Source of the DNA: an uncultured Eubacterium sp.
GTDB lineage: Bacteria; Bacillota; Clostridia; Oscillospirales; Acutalibacteraceae
Length of the DNA stretch: 64,000 nt
Assembly (NCBI RefSeq): GCF_934525195.1
Contig: NZ_CAKSZA010000008.1
Span: 6,615-70,614 of the forward strand
Direction of reading: 5' to 3'
The position numbers were made by a program, and so were the translations under genes. The notes below the pieces were generated by a model. The model was not told the origin of the DNA. It did not search any database and saw nothing but the letters and a program-made list of their open reading frames with translations. Numbering within the stretch: position 1 is the first letter of the stretch; every line of letters begins with the position of its first letter. Shown piece by piece: positions 8,020 through 16,268 of the stretch.

Positions 8020-8988
8020 ATGAAGTTTTCAAAGCTTTCAAAAATCTTAACAGTAGTATTATTAGTTTCTGTGTTGGCAATCAGCCTTATTGCTTGCTCA
8101 ACAACAAAAGACAACAAAGACGAGAAACAGTCAACAGACTCAAGCATTTCAACCTTGATGGCAACAGAGCCGAGCAACGCCGACGAGGCTTCAAAGCTCT
8201 ACAAGCAGCTTATGGAAAAAGAAAACGAAATTTTGTCAACAGACAAAAAACTTTGGGAAAAAGTATTTTTAGCTTCAAACAAAGAAAATCCTATGATTGA
8301 GGACGGCACAAACTACGGCGACTTCCTCCTCAAGACAATCGAGGGAGCAAAAGACCAATTCACAGACGAAGAATACAAAAAAGTCGTTGCCGGTGCAGAA
8401 CAAATCAAGGAAATTGAGGGCAAACTCACAATCTTGGAGCAGAAATATCCTGAATGTGCAAACGCACCTTCAAACGGCGACAGCGTTCCGGCAGACAGTA
8501 ACGGCGTTGTTTCAGACAGCGGTGACGCAACAAGCTTCCCTTCATTTAACGGCAAGGACCTTGACGGCAACGATGTAAAGAGCAGCGACCTTTTCGCAAA
8601 CAGCAATGTAACGGTTGTTAACTACTGGTTCAGCACTTGCAAGCCTTGTGTCGGCGAACTTTCCGAATTGGAAGCACTCAACAAGAAACTTGCAGAAAAA
8701 GGCGGTCAGGTTGTCGGAATCAACACATTCACACTTGACGGCGACAAGACTGCGATTTCCGAAGCAAAGGACATTCTCTCCAAAAAGGGTGTAACCTACA
8801 AGAACATTTGGTTTGATTCAAACAGCGACGCAGGCAAGTTCACATCAGGCATTTTCTCATACCCAACAACATATGTTGTTGACAAGAACGGCAACATTGT
8901 AGGCGAGCCAATCGTTGGTGCAATCACCGAAAAGAATCAAGCAAAAACACTTGAAAAACTCATTGACCAGGCTTTACAGGTTAAATAA
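8020..8988 (+). CDS. TlpA-like thioredoxin-fold lipoprotein
   Basis: A 322-residue exported lipoprotein. The signal peptide ends in the lipobox ISLIAC (Cys26); a Ser/Thr/Asp-rich and helical region covers about 30-165; a TlpA/ResA-type redoxin domain occupies about 172-322 with the active site WFSTCKPC (Cys207, Cys210) and the cis-Pro loop FSYPTTYVVD. The start at 8020 has GGAGG eight bases upstream. The N-terminal domain of about 130 residues is not one I can name. As last gene of the redox operon, it is a likely thiol-disulfide oxidoreductase on the outer face of the membrane, fed by the polyferredoxin. Confidence 0.85.
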   Translation: MKFSKLSKILTVVLLVSVLAISLIACSTTKDNKDEKQSTDSSISTLMATEPSNADEASKLYKQLMEKENEILSTDKKLWEKVFLASNKENPMIEDGTNYGDFLLKTIEGAKDQFTDEEYKKVVAGAEQIKEIEGKLTILEQKYPECANAPSNGDSVPADSNGVVSDSGDATSFPSFNGKDLDGNDVKSSDLFANSNVTVVNYWFSTCKPCVGELSELEALNKKLAEKGGQVVGINTFTLDGDKTAISEAKDILSKKGVTYKNIWFDSNSDAGKFTSGIFSYPTTYVVDKNGNIVGEPIVGAITEKNQAKTLEKLIDQALQVK

Positions 8989-9008
8989 TAAAACAACACA
9001 GCAAAGTA

Positions 9009-9047
9009 AAACCTCTCCCGAAACTAATTCGAGAGAGGTTATTTTTT
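9009..9047. terminator. Bidirectional terminator
   Basis: AAACCTCTC pairs with GAGAGGTT around an inner CCGAA/TTCG stem, with ATTTTTT on the plus side. It lies between the TlpA-like gene and the convergent AI-2E transporter gene. Confidence 0.8.
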
Positions 9048-9049
9048 CG

Positions 9050-10273
9050 TTATTTACTTTTTGATTTTAATCTCTTTTTCTTTTCCTTTTTCGGAGGCTC
9101 GGCTTCCTTTTCGGGTGAGATTTTCCAAATATTAATTCTGCCTGCGTCATTGAAGGCTTTAAGCGTCATAACAGTCAATGGCACAAGAAACATACCGATA
9201 AATCCGAAAAGTTTAAGACCAAAGTAAAGTCCCATAAGAGTCACAATAGGATGAACTCCAAGTGAACTGCCGACAATCTTCGGTTCGATATACTGACGAA
9301 TTACGGTGATGATAACATACAACAGGATAAGTCCGACAGCCTGCTTATAATTGCCGTAAACAAGCGAGAACAACGCCCACGGAATGAGGATACCGCCCGA
9401 ACCCGCAACAGGCAAAATATCGAACACGGCGATTGCAAGTGCGATAACCGCAAAGTAGCTGTTTTTCATAATACCCATAAGCGAGAGAATCGAAAAACCG
9501 AGGAACAATTCGCTAAAAGTTATGCACATAATTATGCCGTAAGCCTTGAACATTGTGAGAATTGTTTTTGAAAAGACTTGCTTGAATTCAACGAGTACAT
9601 TCTTTTTGTCATCTGGAAGTTGTCTTTGTATAAATCTTACAATATAATCGTAATCTTTTGTGAAAAGTATCCAAGCAACAACGCCGATAACTATACCGAT
9701 GAGAATTGACGGAACGCCTTTTACAACCGAATAAACATTTGACACACCGGAGGTAAGCTTGTTTGTGAGATGACTCAAATCGAGATTTGAAAGAAGTCCT
9801 GCCGAAGAAGCCGCACCCGCCGCTGCATCCGGTTGAAGCTTATCAAACCATTCGGTAATTGTGGTTGATACCGAACTGTAGACCGTCTTTGGCAAAAACT
9901 GCAAGGTGTTGAGCACCCAATTTTCCACCGTTGACAGGAATGATGAAATGTCCCTCAACTGTTCGGCAAGATAATTGATGAAGTCGGATATTTTTCCGAA
10001 TATTGCCGCAAGAATAAATGAAAGAGGCACAATGATAACTGCGATAGAAGCCACTACCAAAAAAATCGACCAAAAGGTGTGCGCCTTTTTGTTTGTCTTT
10101 TTATCAAGATAACGAAGCGGTTTTTGTAGGATTACCGCAAAAAAGAACGACAGCAAAAACGGTGCTGTTATCCAAAACAGAAATTTAAAGAACACATAAA
10201 TAAGTGCCAAAATAACTGCAACAAATGCAAAATCTATCAAAAACGCCCGTCTTTGTTCAACATGGCTGTTCAT
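9050..10273 (-). CDS. AI-2E family transporter
   Basis: A 407-residue polytopic membrane protein of the AI-2 exporter superfamily (TqsA/YtvI-like), with an N-terminal pair of helices at about 10-70, an amphipathic middle (about 85-180) and a helix bundle with the family-typical stretches DILPVAGSGGILIPWAL and IEPKIVGSSLGVHP. A basic Lys-rich tail ends the protein. The substrate cannot be told from sequence: members include autoinducer-2 exporters and Na+/H+ antiporters. The ATG at 10273 is preferred over one further upstream because AAAGGA lies 11 bases before it. Confidence 0.85.
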   Translation of the reverse strand: MNSHVEQRRAFLIDFAFVAVILALIYVFFKFLFWITAPFLLSFFFAVILQKPLRYLDKKTNKKAHTFWSIFLVVASIAVIIVPLSFILAAIFGKISDFINYLAEQLRDISSFLSTVENWVLNTLQFLPKTVYSSVSTTITEWFDKLQPDAAAGAASSAGLLSNLDLSHLTNKLTSGVSNVYSVVKGVPSILIGIVIGVVAWILFTKDYDYIVRFIQRQLPDDKKNVLVEFKQVFSKTILTMFKAYGIIMCITFSELFLGFSILSLMGIMKNSYFAVIALAIAVFDILPVAGSGGILIPWALFSLVYGNYKQAVGLILLYVIITVIRQYIEPKIVGSSLGVHPIVTLMGLYFGLKLFGFIGMFLVPLTVMTLKAFNDAGRINIWKISPEKEAEPPKKEKKKRLKSKSK

Positions 10274-10350
10274 AGCAAAAAAGTCCTTTCTGTTATTATA
10301 TTTATATGATAACCCCAAAACCCGTTTCATTCAAGACTTTTTTAAAAAAA

Positions 10351-10384
10351 TTAAGGATGTGTTCATAACAAAACACATCCTTGA
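10351..10384 (-). terminator. Terminator of the metal ATPase operon
   Basis: Minus-strand hairpin AAGGATGTGTT/AACACATCCTT with a short loop, followed by AATTTTTTT, directly after the P-type ATPase stop codon. Confidence 0.85.
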
Positions 10385-10391
10385 GAAAGTA

Positions 10392-12287
10392 TCAAAGTTT
10401 TTTAACCGAAAGTGCACGAATTGCATTGAGTACGGCAAGCACCATAACACCGACATCGGCAAAAATCGCAACCCACATATTGGCAATTCCGACAGCGCCG
10501 AGAATCAGGCACAAAGCCTTAACGCCGAGTGCGAAATAGATATTTTCGTTTACAATTCTGAGGCACTTAGATGAAATTTTGATTGCCTTTGAAATTTTCA
10601 TCGGGTCGTCGTCCATAAGGACAATATCGGCAGCTTCAATGGCAGCGTCCGAACCGAGTGCTCCCATTGCAATACCTATATCTGCCCTTGACAAAACAGG
10701 TGCGTCATTGATTCCGTCACCGACAAAGGCAAGTTTTTCTTTTTCGCTTTTATCTGCAAGAAGTCGTTCAACCTGACTAACCTTGTCGGCAGGGAGAAGT
10801 TCGCTGTATACCTCGTCTGCACCGAGTTCTTTCGCAACTTCATCGGCAACTTTTTTTGAGTCACCTGTAAGCATAACGGTTTTTCTGACACCGCATTTTT
10901 TTAACTCTCTGACAGCGGAAACCGAAGTCGGCTTGAGTGCATCTGCAATAAGGATATATCCGCAATATTTGCCGTCAACAGCGACATAAACAACCGTGCC
11001 GACCTTATCGCAAGCGGTGTATTCCACGCCTAATTTATCCATAAGCCTGCTGTTGCCAACTGCAACCTTTTTGCCGTCAACAATCGCAGAAACACCGTTG
11101 CCGCTGATTTCGTTTACATCAGAAATCTTTGAGGCGTCAATTTCCTTGCCGTAAGCATCCTTGATTGACCTGCTGATTGGGTGAGATGAATAGCTCTCCG
11201 CATACGCTGTCAATCTGAGAAGTTCGCCCCTGTCAATGCCAATCGGTGCAATTTCCGTCACTTCAAATTTACCTTTTGTCATAGTGCCTGTTTTGTCAAA
11301 CACAACGATTTTTGTTTTTGAAAGCGTTTCAAGATAATTTGAACCTTTTACAAGCACGCCCTCTTTTGAAGCACCGCCGATGCCTGCAAAGAACGAAAGC
11401 GGAATAGAAATAACAAGTGCGCAAGGACAGCTGATAACAAGAAATGTCAACGCACGATAAATCCAAGTAAGCCACATTGCCTCATTGCCGATAATCAGGC
11501 TGACAACAGGCGGAATCAAAGCAAGTGCAAGTGCGCCGCCGCAAACCGCCGGAGTGTAAATCCTTGCAAACTTTGAAATAAACTGCTCGCTCTTTGATTT
11601 TTTTGATGACGAATTTTCAACAAGGTCAAGAATTTTTGACACGGTTGACTCGCCAAACGGCTTTGTTGTGCGAATTCTTACTGTGCCCGAAAGATTGATA
11701 CAACCACTGATGACCTCGTCGTTTTCTTTTGCATTTCTCGGCACACTCTCGCCCGTGAGAGACGAAGTATCAAGAGTTGTCGAACCCTCAACAATCACGC
11801 CGTCAATCGGGATTTTTTCGCCCGCCGACACAACGATGATTGAGCCGACCTCAACCTCGTCAGGGTCAACCTGCTGTGTTTTGCCGTCAATCTCAAGATT
11901 TGCATAATCGGGACGAATATCCATAAGTTCGGATATGCTCCGTCTGCTTTTGCCGACAGCATAGCTTTGGAACAACTCACCGATTTGATAGAAAAGCATA
12001 ACGGCAACAGCCTCGTTATACGAGCCGTTTTCGTACACCGCAATGGCGACAGCACCGAGGGAAGCAACAGCCATAAGAAAGTTTTCATCAAACACCTGAC
12101 CCTTGATTATGCCCTTGAATGCCTTTTTGAGTATGTCATAAGAAATCACAAGATACGGCACCATATAAACGGCAAAACGCAAAATCCTGCTTGTTATCGG
12201 CACAAATTTTTCAAAAACGAACAAACCTGCAAACAGCACAGCCGTCACAATGATGCGAACAAGCATCTTTTTTTGTTTTCTGCTCAT
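10392..12287 (-). CDS. P1B-type heavy metal ATPase (Zn/Cd/Pb class)
   Basis: A 631-residue cation pump that would export soft divalent metals at ATP cost. Motifs seen: TGES at 178-181, CPC at 287-289 in the metal-binding helix, the phosphorylation site DKTGT at 331-335, MLTGD and the hinge GDGINDAP. The last helices carry N-x7-K (ENIYFALGVK) and DxG (ADVGVM), which fit the ZntA/CadA subgroup and not copper pumps. It lacks the N-terminal HMA domain normal in this group; a free HMA protein is encoded 21 bases upstream and may replace it. Expression is probably controlled by the ArsR-type operator at 12562. Confidence 0.92.
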   Translation of the reverse strand: MSRKQKKMLVRIIVTAVLFAGLFVFEKFVPITSRILRFAVYMVPYLVISYDILKKAFKGIIKGQVFDENFLMAVASLGAVAIAVYENGSYNEAVAVMLFYQIGELFQSYAVGKSRRSISELMDIRPDYANLEIDGKTQQVDPDEVEVGSIIVVSAGEKIPIDGVIVEGSTTLDTSSLTGESVPRNAKENDEVISGCINLSGTVRIRTTKPFGESTVSKILDLVENSSSKKSKSEQFISKFARIYTPAVCGGALALALIPPVVSLIIGNEAMWLTWIYRALTFLVISCPCALVISIPLSFFAGIGGASKEGVLVKGSNYLETLSKTKIVVFDKTGTMTKGKFEVTEIAPIGIDRGELLRLTAYAESYSSHPISRSIKDAYGKEIDASKISDVNEISGNGVSAIVDGKKVAVGNSRLMDKLGVEYTACDKVGTVVYVAVDGKYCGYILIADALKPTSVSAVRELKKCGVRKTVMLTGDSKKVADEVAKELGADEVYSELLPADKVSQVERLLADKSEKEKLAFVGDGINDAPVLSRADIGIAMGALGSDAAIEAADIVLMDDDPMKISKAIKISSKCLRIVNENIYFALGVKALCLILGAVGIANMWVAIFADVGVMVLAVLNAIRALSVKKL

Positions 12288-12308
12288 AAAGCCACTTCCT
12301 AACTCAAT

Positions 12309-12527
12309 TTAGAAGAAAATATCGCAATCGTCCTCAACTTTTCTGCAAGCCTTGAGAACCTGCTTCATAGTTTTCATTTCGTCTGCGCCCTCTTCAAATT
12401 CAACAATCATTTTGAGGAGCATAAAATTTACGGTTGCAGTTGCAACACCGTCAACCTTGTTTGCGGCATCCTCCATTTTGTTGGCACAGTTTGCACAATC
12501 CACATCAATTTTGTATGTCTTTTTCAT
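12309..12527 (-). CDS. Free-standing HMA metal-binding protein
   Basis: A 72-residue heavy-metal-associated domain: MKKTYKIDVDCANCANKMED contains the CxxC metal site (Cys11, Cys14), followed by the ferredoxin-like fold. The C-terminus adds further Cys and acidic residues (CRKVEDDCDIFF) that could widen metal choice. The start has GAGGG six bases upstream. As first gene before the P-type ATPase that lacks its own HMA domain, it probably delivers Zn/Cd-type ions to the pump or senses them, which is inferred from the split arrangement. Confidence 0.88.
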   Translation of the reverse strand: MKKTYKIDVDCANCANKMEDAANKVDGVATATVNFMLLKMIVEFEEGADEMKTMKQVLKACRKVEDDCDIFF

Positions 12528-12561
12528 TGTTATACCCTCAATTTCTTAAATTTAATTATTC

Positions 12562-12587
12562 AACATATGAACAACTATTCATATGTT
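12562..12587. promoter_or_regulatory. ArsR/SmtB-type operator
   Basis: AACATATGAA and TTCATATGTT form a perfect 10 bp inverted repeat with a six-base centre. The ATATGAA...TTCATAT pattern is that of metal-responsive ArsR/SmtB repressor sites. It lies just downstream of the -10 box and would block transcription of the HMA-ATPase operon. No ArsR gene is in the window, so the repressor must act from elsewhere. Confidence 0.7.
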
Positions 12588-12594
12588 CAACTGT

Positions 12595-12622
12595 ATTATA
12601 CCATATTATATGTCAATGTCAA
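12595..12622 (-). promoter_or_regulatory. Promoter of the HMA-ATPase operon
   Basis: Minus-strand -35 TTGACA (12622-12617), 16-base spacer, -10 TATAAT (12600-12595), both perfect consensus. The palindromic operator begins eight bases downstream. Confidence 0.8.
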
Positions 12623-12641
12623 TAGAAAAGTTAAAAATAAA

Positions 12642-12674
12642 ATCCTCTCTGTTCAAATTACAAACAAAGAGGAT
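12642..12674 (-). terminator. Terminator of the GH28/SecB-like operon
   Basis: Minus-strand ATCCTCT and AGAGGAT arms around a Thy-rich loop, followed by TTTTATTTTT, right after the small Cys-rich gene. Confidence 0.75.
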
Positions 12675-12681
12675 AGTTTTT

Positions 12682-12867
12682 TTAATTTTGTTTTCTTACA
12701 ATGCCGTATTCTCCGACATCCTTGCGGTAATATTTGCACGGCTTGCCCTGACGCTCACGAATGAGAAGCTCGCCGTATTCGTCTTGGTCAAGTTGAAGGT
12801 CGCACATATTTGTATCGGCTTCCTCATCATAAACATTATACCAACAAGTATCACACAAATCAGCCAT
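12682..12867 (-). CDS. Small cysteine-rich protein, DUF6472-like
   Basis: A 61-residue protein with four Cys in the order CDTCWYNVYDEE, MCDL and CKYYRKD, plus the end GEYGIVRKQN. It resembles the DUF6472 family of small Clostridia proteins, which probably bind a metal through the Cys residues; I am fairly but not fully sure of the family. It overlaps the SecB-like gene by one base (TAATG), so the two are translationally coupled. Confidence 0.7.
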   Translation of the reverse strand: MADLCDTCWYNVYDEEADTNMCDLQLDQDEYGELLIRERQGKPCKYYRKDVGEYGIVRKQN

Positions 12868-13274
12868 TAGTTGAGCATTTCTCCGTCATCGTTATTTTCA
12901 GGCTTACCTACAGCAACAGTGTCCCTATTGAGCTTCATCATAGGAATCATAAGACCCGGCATACCTGCCATTGATGTTGTGTTGTTGATGATTTGGCGAA
13001 CAAACGGGAAAAGCTGGTCGAACGACTCAACATGAATGTCAGGCTTTTCATCTGTGTTTTCAAATGAGAATTCTGCCGCCATTTCAAGATTGATTTCGAA
13101 CGGTTGCATATCCGCATCCTCAACTCTGAAGTGGAGAATACCCACGCATCTGTTTTCCGAATCAATATAATTCACATTGTATTTCACATGATTTTGGAGC
13201 TTCAACTGAGTTCCGTTTTCAACCTTGTTTTCAAATTCAAGCGAATTAATCTTATAACCTTTCATTTCTATCAT
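12867..13274 (-). CDS. SecB-like chaperone family protein
   Basis: A 135-residue protein. The middle is beta-strand rich with paired hydrophobic residues, and the segment FPFVRQIINNTTSMAGMPG followed by LMIPMM (about 88-113) closely matches the end of the SecB core (FPYLR...LPPL..PP). SecB keeps exported proteins unfolded; true SecB is mainly proteobacterial and SecB-like proteins in Firmicutes have poorly known roles. The start has GGAGG nine bases upstream. It sits 16 bases after a pectin-type glycosidase gene and overlaps the Cys-rich gene. The SecB assignment rests on the short motif and overall pattern. Confidence 0.6.
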   Translation of the reverse strand: MIEMKGYKINSLEFENKVENGTQLKLQNHVKYNVNYIDSENRCVGILHFRVEDADMQPFEINLEMAAEFSFENTDEKPDIHVESFDQLFPFVRQIINNTTSMAGMPGLMIPMMKLNRDTVAVGKPENNDDGEMLN

Positions 13275-13290
13275 AATATTATACCTCCGA

Positions 13291-14667
13291 TTATTTTACC
13301 ATTTTTACATTGTTGAGCTTTATGTCATCAACAAGCGAAGAAACCGCCTTGCCGTCAAATCTGACAAGCTCAAGATTTTCTACATTTTCGGCATCTATTG
13401 CGTGCTTGTAGCTGTCGCAAAGATTGCCCCACATTGTCTGAGTTTTTTCAATAAGCACATTTTTTGCATATCTGATGAAAAATGCGGAATTGTCGTATTT
13501 TTCAACTCCCCAATCAAGGCAAGGACGCAAATCATACATTCCGCAATCCCATTTTGATGTTTTGGTGAGAGTGATTTTGCAATTTTCAAAGGTGACATCT
13601 TCAATGATGTTTTCGGCATTGCCGTGGATGAGCACACCATTCTCGCCTTTTGCGGTGACATTAAAAAATCTAATATTTTTGATTGTGCCGCTTTTTGTAT
13701 TTTCATCTCTGTTAAATGTCGTGATTACAACAGGCTCCGCCGTGCCCCACCAATCAGGACAAAATCTTCGTGTTTCGATAATAATATTTGAATACGAAAC
13801 ATTTTCAACACATCCGCCGTCACGAATTTGGATTGAAAGCCCTCTGTTTGAGCGTGAAATAATACAGTTTGAAACAATAACATTTCTGAAATCGCCCACA
13901 CCCTCCGTACCGATTTTGATTGCGGCAGAGGTTGAAACAAGAGTGCAACCGTCAATAATAATATTTTCGCACGGACCGTATTCGGCATTGCCTTTGCTTG
14001 CCTTGAGGCAAATACAATCGTCCGCACAAGTTACATGGCAACCCAAAATTCTAACATTACTGCAATGGTCAGGGTCGATACCGTCTGAATTGGCAACATC
14101 CAAATCGTTGAGGATACGAATTCTGTCAATAAGAACATCATCACAGCCCGCCGGATGAAGAGTCCAAAACGGAGCGTCGACAACCGTGAATTCCTTGAAT
14201 GTGATGTGATTGCTTTTTTCAACATACATAACGGTCGGACGAGGATAAAAGTCACCCGTCACATAGTATCTGTCCTTTCGCTGAACAAATGCGTGACCGT
14301 TTGCATCAATAGTTCCCTCTCCGCTGATTGTGCAATTATCCGCTTCATAAGCATAGATGAACACAAAACTCGGCTTGCCTGTTACAGGATTACCGATAAG
14401 TGCGGTTTTTGGGTCGTTTATCAATTTATTCGGACGAATATATCCGTCAATATTACTTGTTGCTTTGAGCCTTGCACCTTTTTGGATATGCAAATCGACA
14501 TTTGCCTTGAGCTTGATTGAGTCACTGTAATAAACTCTGCCCGATGGCAAAACAACCTGTCCGCCTCCGTTTTTTGCGCAGTCATCAATAGCGTGCTGAA
14601 TGGCAAAAGCATCATTGGTTTTGCCGTCGCCCTTTGCTCCGTATTGCAATATGTTATATATCTTCAT
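13291..14667 (-). CDS. Glycoside hydrolase family 28 (polygalacturonase-like)
   Basis: A 458-residue right-handed beta-helix protein that would cleave polygalacturonan or related galacturonides. The N-terminus (YNILQYGAKGDGKTNDAFAIQ) is typical of the family. Active-site motifs appear as NSDGIDPD and ADDCICLKA (Asp pair), and RGLSIQIRDGG in place of the usual RxIK; the common GHG histidine motif reads IGTEGVGD, so catalytic detail may differ. No signal peptide is seen from the ATG at 14667, so the enzyme is probably cytoplasmic and acts on imported oligogalacturonides. The start has GAGGT about eight bases upstream; an open frame extends far upstream but is AT-rich and unlike protein. Confidence 0.85.
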   Translation of the reverse strand: MKIYNILQYGAKGDGKTNDAFAIQHAIDDCAKNGGGQVVLPSGRVYYSDSIKLKANVDLHIQKGARLKATSNIDGYIRPNKLINDPKTALIGNPVTGKPSFVFIYAYEADNCTISGEGTIDANGHAFVQRKDRYYVTGDFYPRPTVMYVEKSNHITFKEFTVVDAPFWTLHPAGCDDVLIDRIRILNDLDVANSDGIDPDHCSNVRILGCHVTCADDCICLKASKGNAEYGPCENIIIDGCTLVSTSAAIKIGTEGVGDFRNVIVSNCIISRSNRGLSIQIRDGGCVENVSYSNIIIETRRFCPDWWGTAEPVVITTFNRDENTKSGTIKNIRFFNVTAKGENGVLIHGNAENIIEDVTFENCKITLTKTSKWDCGMYDLRPCLDWGVEKYDNSAFFIRYAKNVLIEKTQTMWGNLCDSYKHAIDAENVENLELVRFDGKAVSSLVDDIKLNNVKMVK

Positions 14668-14778
14668 AAACCTGTACCTCAAGTTGTAATATACAATGTT
14701 ATAATAACATATAAAATTTATATTTACAATATTTTTTAAATGATATATTATATACTTAATAATCAAACGGAGTGAAAT

Positions 14779-15558
14779 ATGGAAGCAAAGAAAAAAAGAA
14801 TAGAATTGCTTGACGAGTTGAGGGGATTTGCGACATTGGCAATGATTGTGCACCACTTCTTTTTGGATGTCGGCGATATACTTCAACTTGATTGGGGATA
14901 CAAGATATTCAACGAGTTGTGCACCGTTCAGCCGATATTTTGGGCAATATTCATCATCATATCGGGAATATGCTCACGGCTGTCACGAAACGCAGTTAAG
15001 CGAGGATTAATCGTGTTCGGTGCAGGATTGGTCATCACCTTTGTAACGGTTGTGATAATGCCAAGACTGATGGGGATTGACGGGGCACAAATATATTTCG
15101 GCATACTTCACTGCTTGGGTGCTTGTATGATAATCACGGGATTGGCAATGCCGTTGATAGAAAAAATCGATGCACGAATCGGGGTGCTCATCTGTGCCGT
15201 GCTGTTTTCGGCAACATACGGAATAAGCTCCGGCAGTCTTTTGTTCGGCTTGATAAAATTGCCGACACCGTCAACGAACGCACTTATGCCGCTCGGAATA
15301 TTCAACAACAGTTTTGAAAGTGCGGACTACTTTGCACTTTTCCCGTGGCTGTTTATGTTTTTGATAGGAGCGTTTTTGGGAGAATATGCCAAAGACGGAA
15401 AGTTCCCGAGTTGGACATACAAAAAACATTCAAAGGTGCTTGCCTTTGTGGGACGAAACAGTCTGTGGTTCTATCTTGGACATCAGGCAGTTTTGTACGC
15501 TATACTGTTCGCCTTTTTAAAAGGTGTTGAAATCTATTACAAATTAAAACTACGATAA
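14779..15558 (+). CDS. HGSNAT-type membrane acyltransferase (DUF1624)
   Basis: A 259-residue membrane protein with about seven helices. The start KKRIELLDELRGFATLAMIVHHF is the hallmark of the heparan-alpha-glucosaminide N-acetyltransferase catalytic domain family, where the His in the first helix carries the acyl transfer. The bacterial substrate is unknown; cell-surface sugars are likely. The start has GGAG seven bases upstream. It is the first gene of an operon with a TrmB-like methyltransferase (19-base gap) and a SulP transporter; no common function is evident. Confidence 0.8.
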   Translation: MEAKKKRIELLDELRGFATLAMIVHHFFLDVGDILQLDWGYKIFNELCTVQPIFWAIFIIISGICSRLSRNAVKRGLIVFGAGLVITFVTVVIMPRLMGIDGAQIYFGILHCLGACMIITGLAMPLIEKIDARIGVLICAVLFSATYGISSGSLLFGLIKLPTPSTNALMPLGIFNNSFESADYFALFPWLFMFLIGAFLGEYAKDGKFPSWTYKKHSKVLAFVGRNSLWFYLGHQAVLYAILFAFLKGVEIYYKLKLR

Positions 15559-15577
15559 TTAAGGAACGGTAAAAACT

Positions 15578-16252
15578 ATGAGAATGAGACACAAAAAGAA
15601 CCTTGACGAAAGGCTCGACAAGGTGAGCGAATACTTAATCACATTGAGAAACGAAAGTTTGAACTTCAACGATGTTGAAAACGAAAAGCATCTTCTTGAT
15701 TTGAAAGAACTTTTTGGCAACGACAACCCTGTATATCTTGAAGTCGGTTGCGGAATGGGCACATTCGGCGTGACATACGCAAAGCAAAATCCCGAAATCA
15801 ACCTCATTTGCGTTGAAAAGGTGAGAGATGTAATCTGCACCGCTTGTGAAAAAGCAAAGGCAGAGAACTTGACAAACATCAAATTCTTGGACTGTGCAGC
15901 CGAATATCTGCCGTCTTATTTGCCGGCACACAGCATTAGTTTGATATTCCTCAACTTCTCTTGCCCATATCCAAAAAAGAGCCACGGCTGCCACAGATTG
16001 ACAGCAGACAGATTTTTAGGCATCTACAAAGAGCTTATGACCGATGATGCGGCAATTTTTCAAAAGACCGACAATATGCACTTCTTTGAATTTTCGCTTG
16101 AAAGTTTCAGCAAAAACGGATTTGAACTTTCAAACATCAGTTTGGACTTACACAACAGCGACTTTGAGGGAAACATCGTGACCGAATACGAAGCAAGATT
16201 TTCATCACAAGGCTTCCCTATTTACAGAGTTGAAGCAAGACTAAAAAAATAA
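15578..16252 (+). CDS. trmB: TrmB-like tRNA (guanine-N7)-methyltransferase
   Basis: A 224-residue SAM-dependent methyltransferase, by family making m7G46 in tRNA. It has the TrmB N-terminus MRMRHKKNLDERL, the SAM loop LEVGCGMGTFG (about 50-60), VEKVRD, and the substrate segment NFSCPYPKKSHGCHRLT at about 128-144. In most TrmB proteins this last segment reads NFPDPWPKKRHxKRR; here the Asp is Cys and the Trp is Tyr, so substrate contacts may be altered. AAGGAA precedes the start. Confidence 0.8.
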   Translation: MRMRHKKNLDERLDKVSEYLITLRNESLNFNDVENEKHLLDLKELFGNDNPVYLEVGCGMGTFGVTYAKQNPEINLICVEKVRDVICTACEKAKAENLTNIKFLDCAAEYLPSYLPAHSISLIFLNFSCPYPKKSHGCHRLTADRFLGIYKELMTDDAAIFQKTDNMHFFEFSLESFSKNGFELSNISLDLHNSDFEGNIVTEYEARFSSQGFPIYRVEARLKK

Positions 16253-16268
16253 ACGAGATGATGTTATA

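Noticed and set aside
13475..14158. Long open frames opposite known genes (for example opposite the GH28 gene and smc)
   Set aside because: They mirror strong coding genes, have no ribosome binding sites and give low-complexity or unrecognisable proteins.
14668..14886. N-terminal extension of the GH28 protein to 531 residues
   Set aside because: The added 73 residues come from AT-rich DNA that looks like a promoter region and overlap the divergent gene's start; a ribosome binding site supports the inner ATG.
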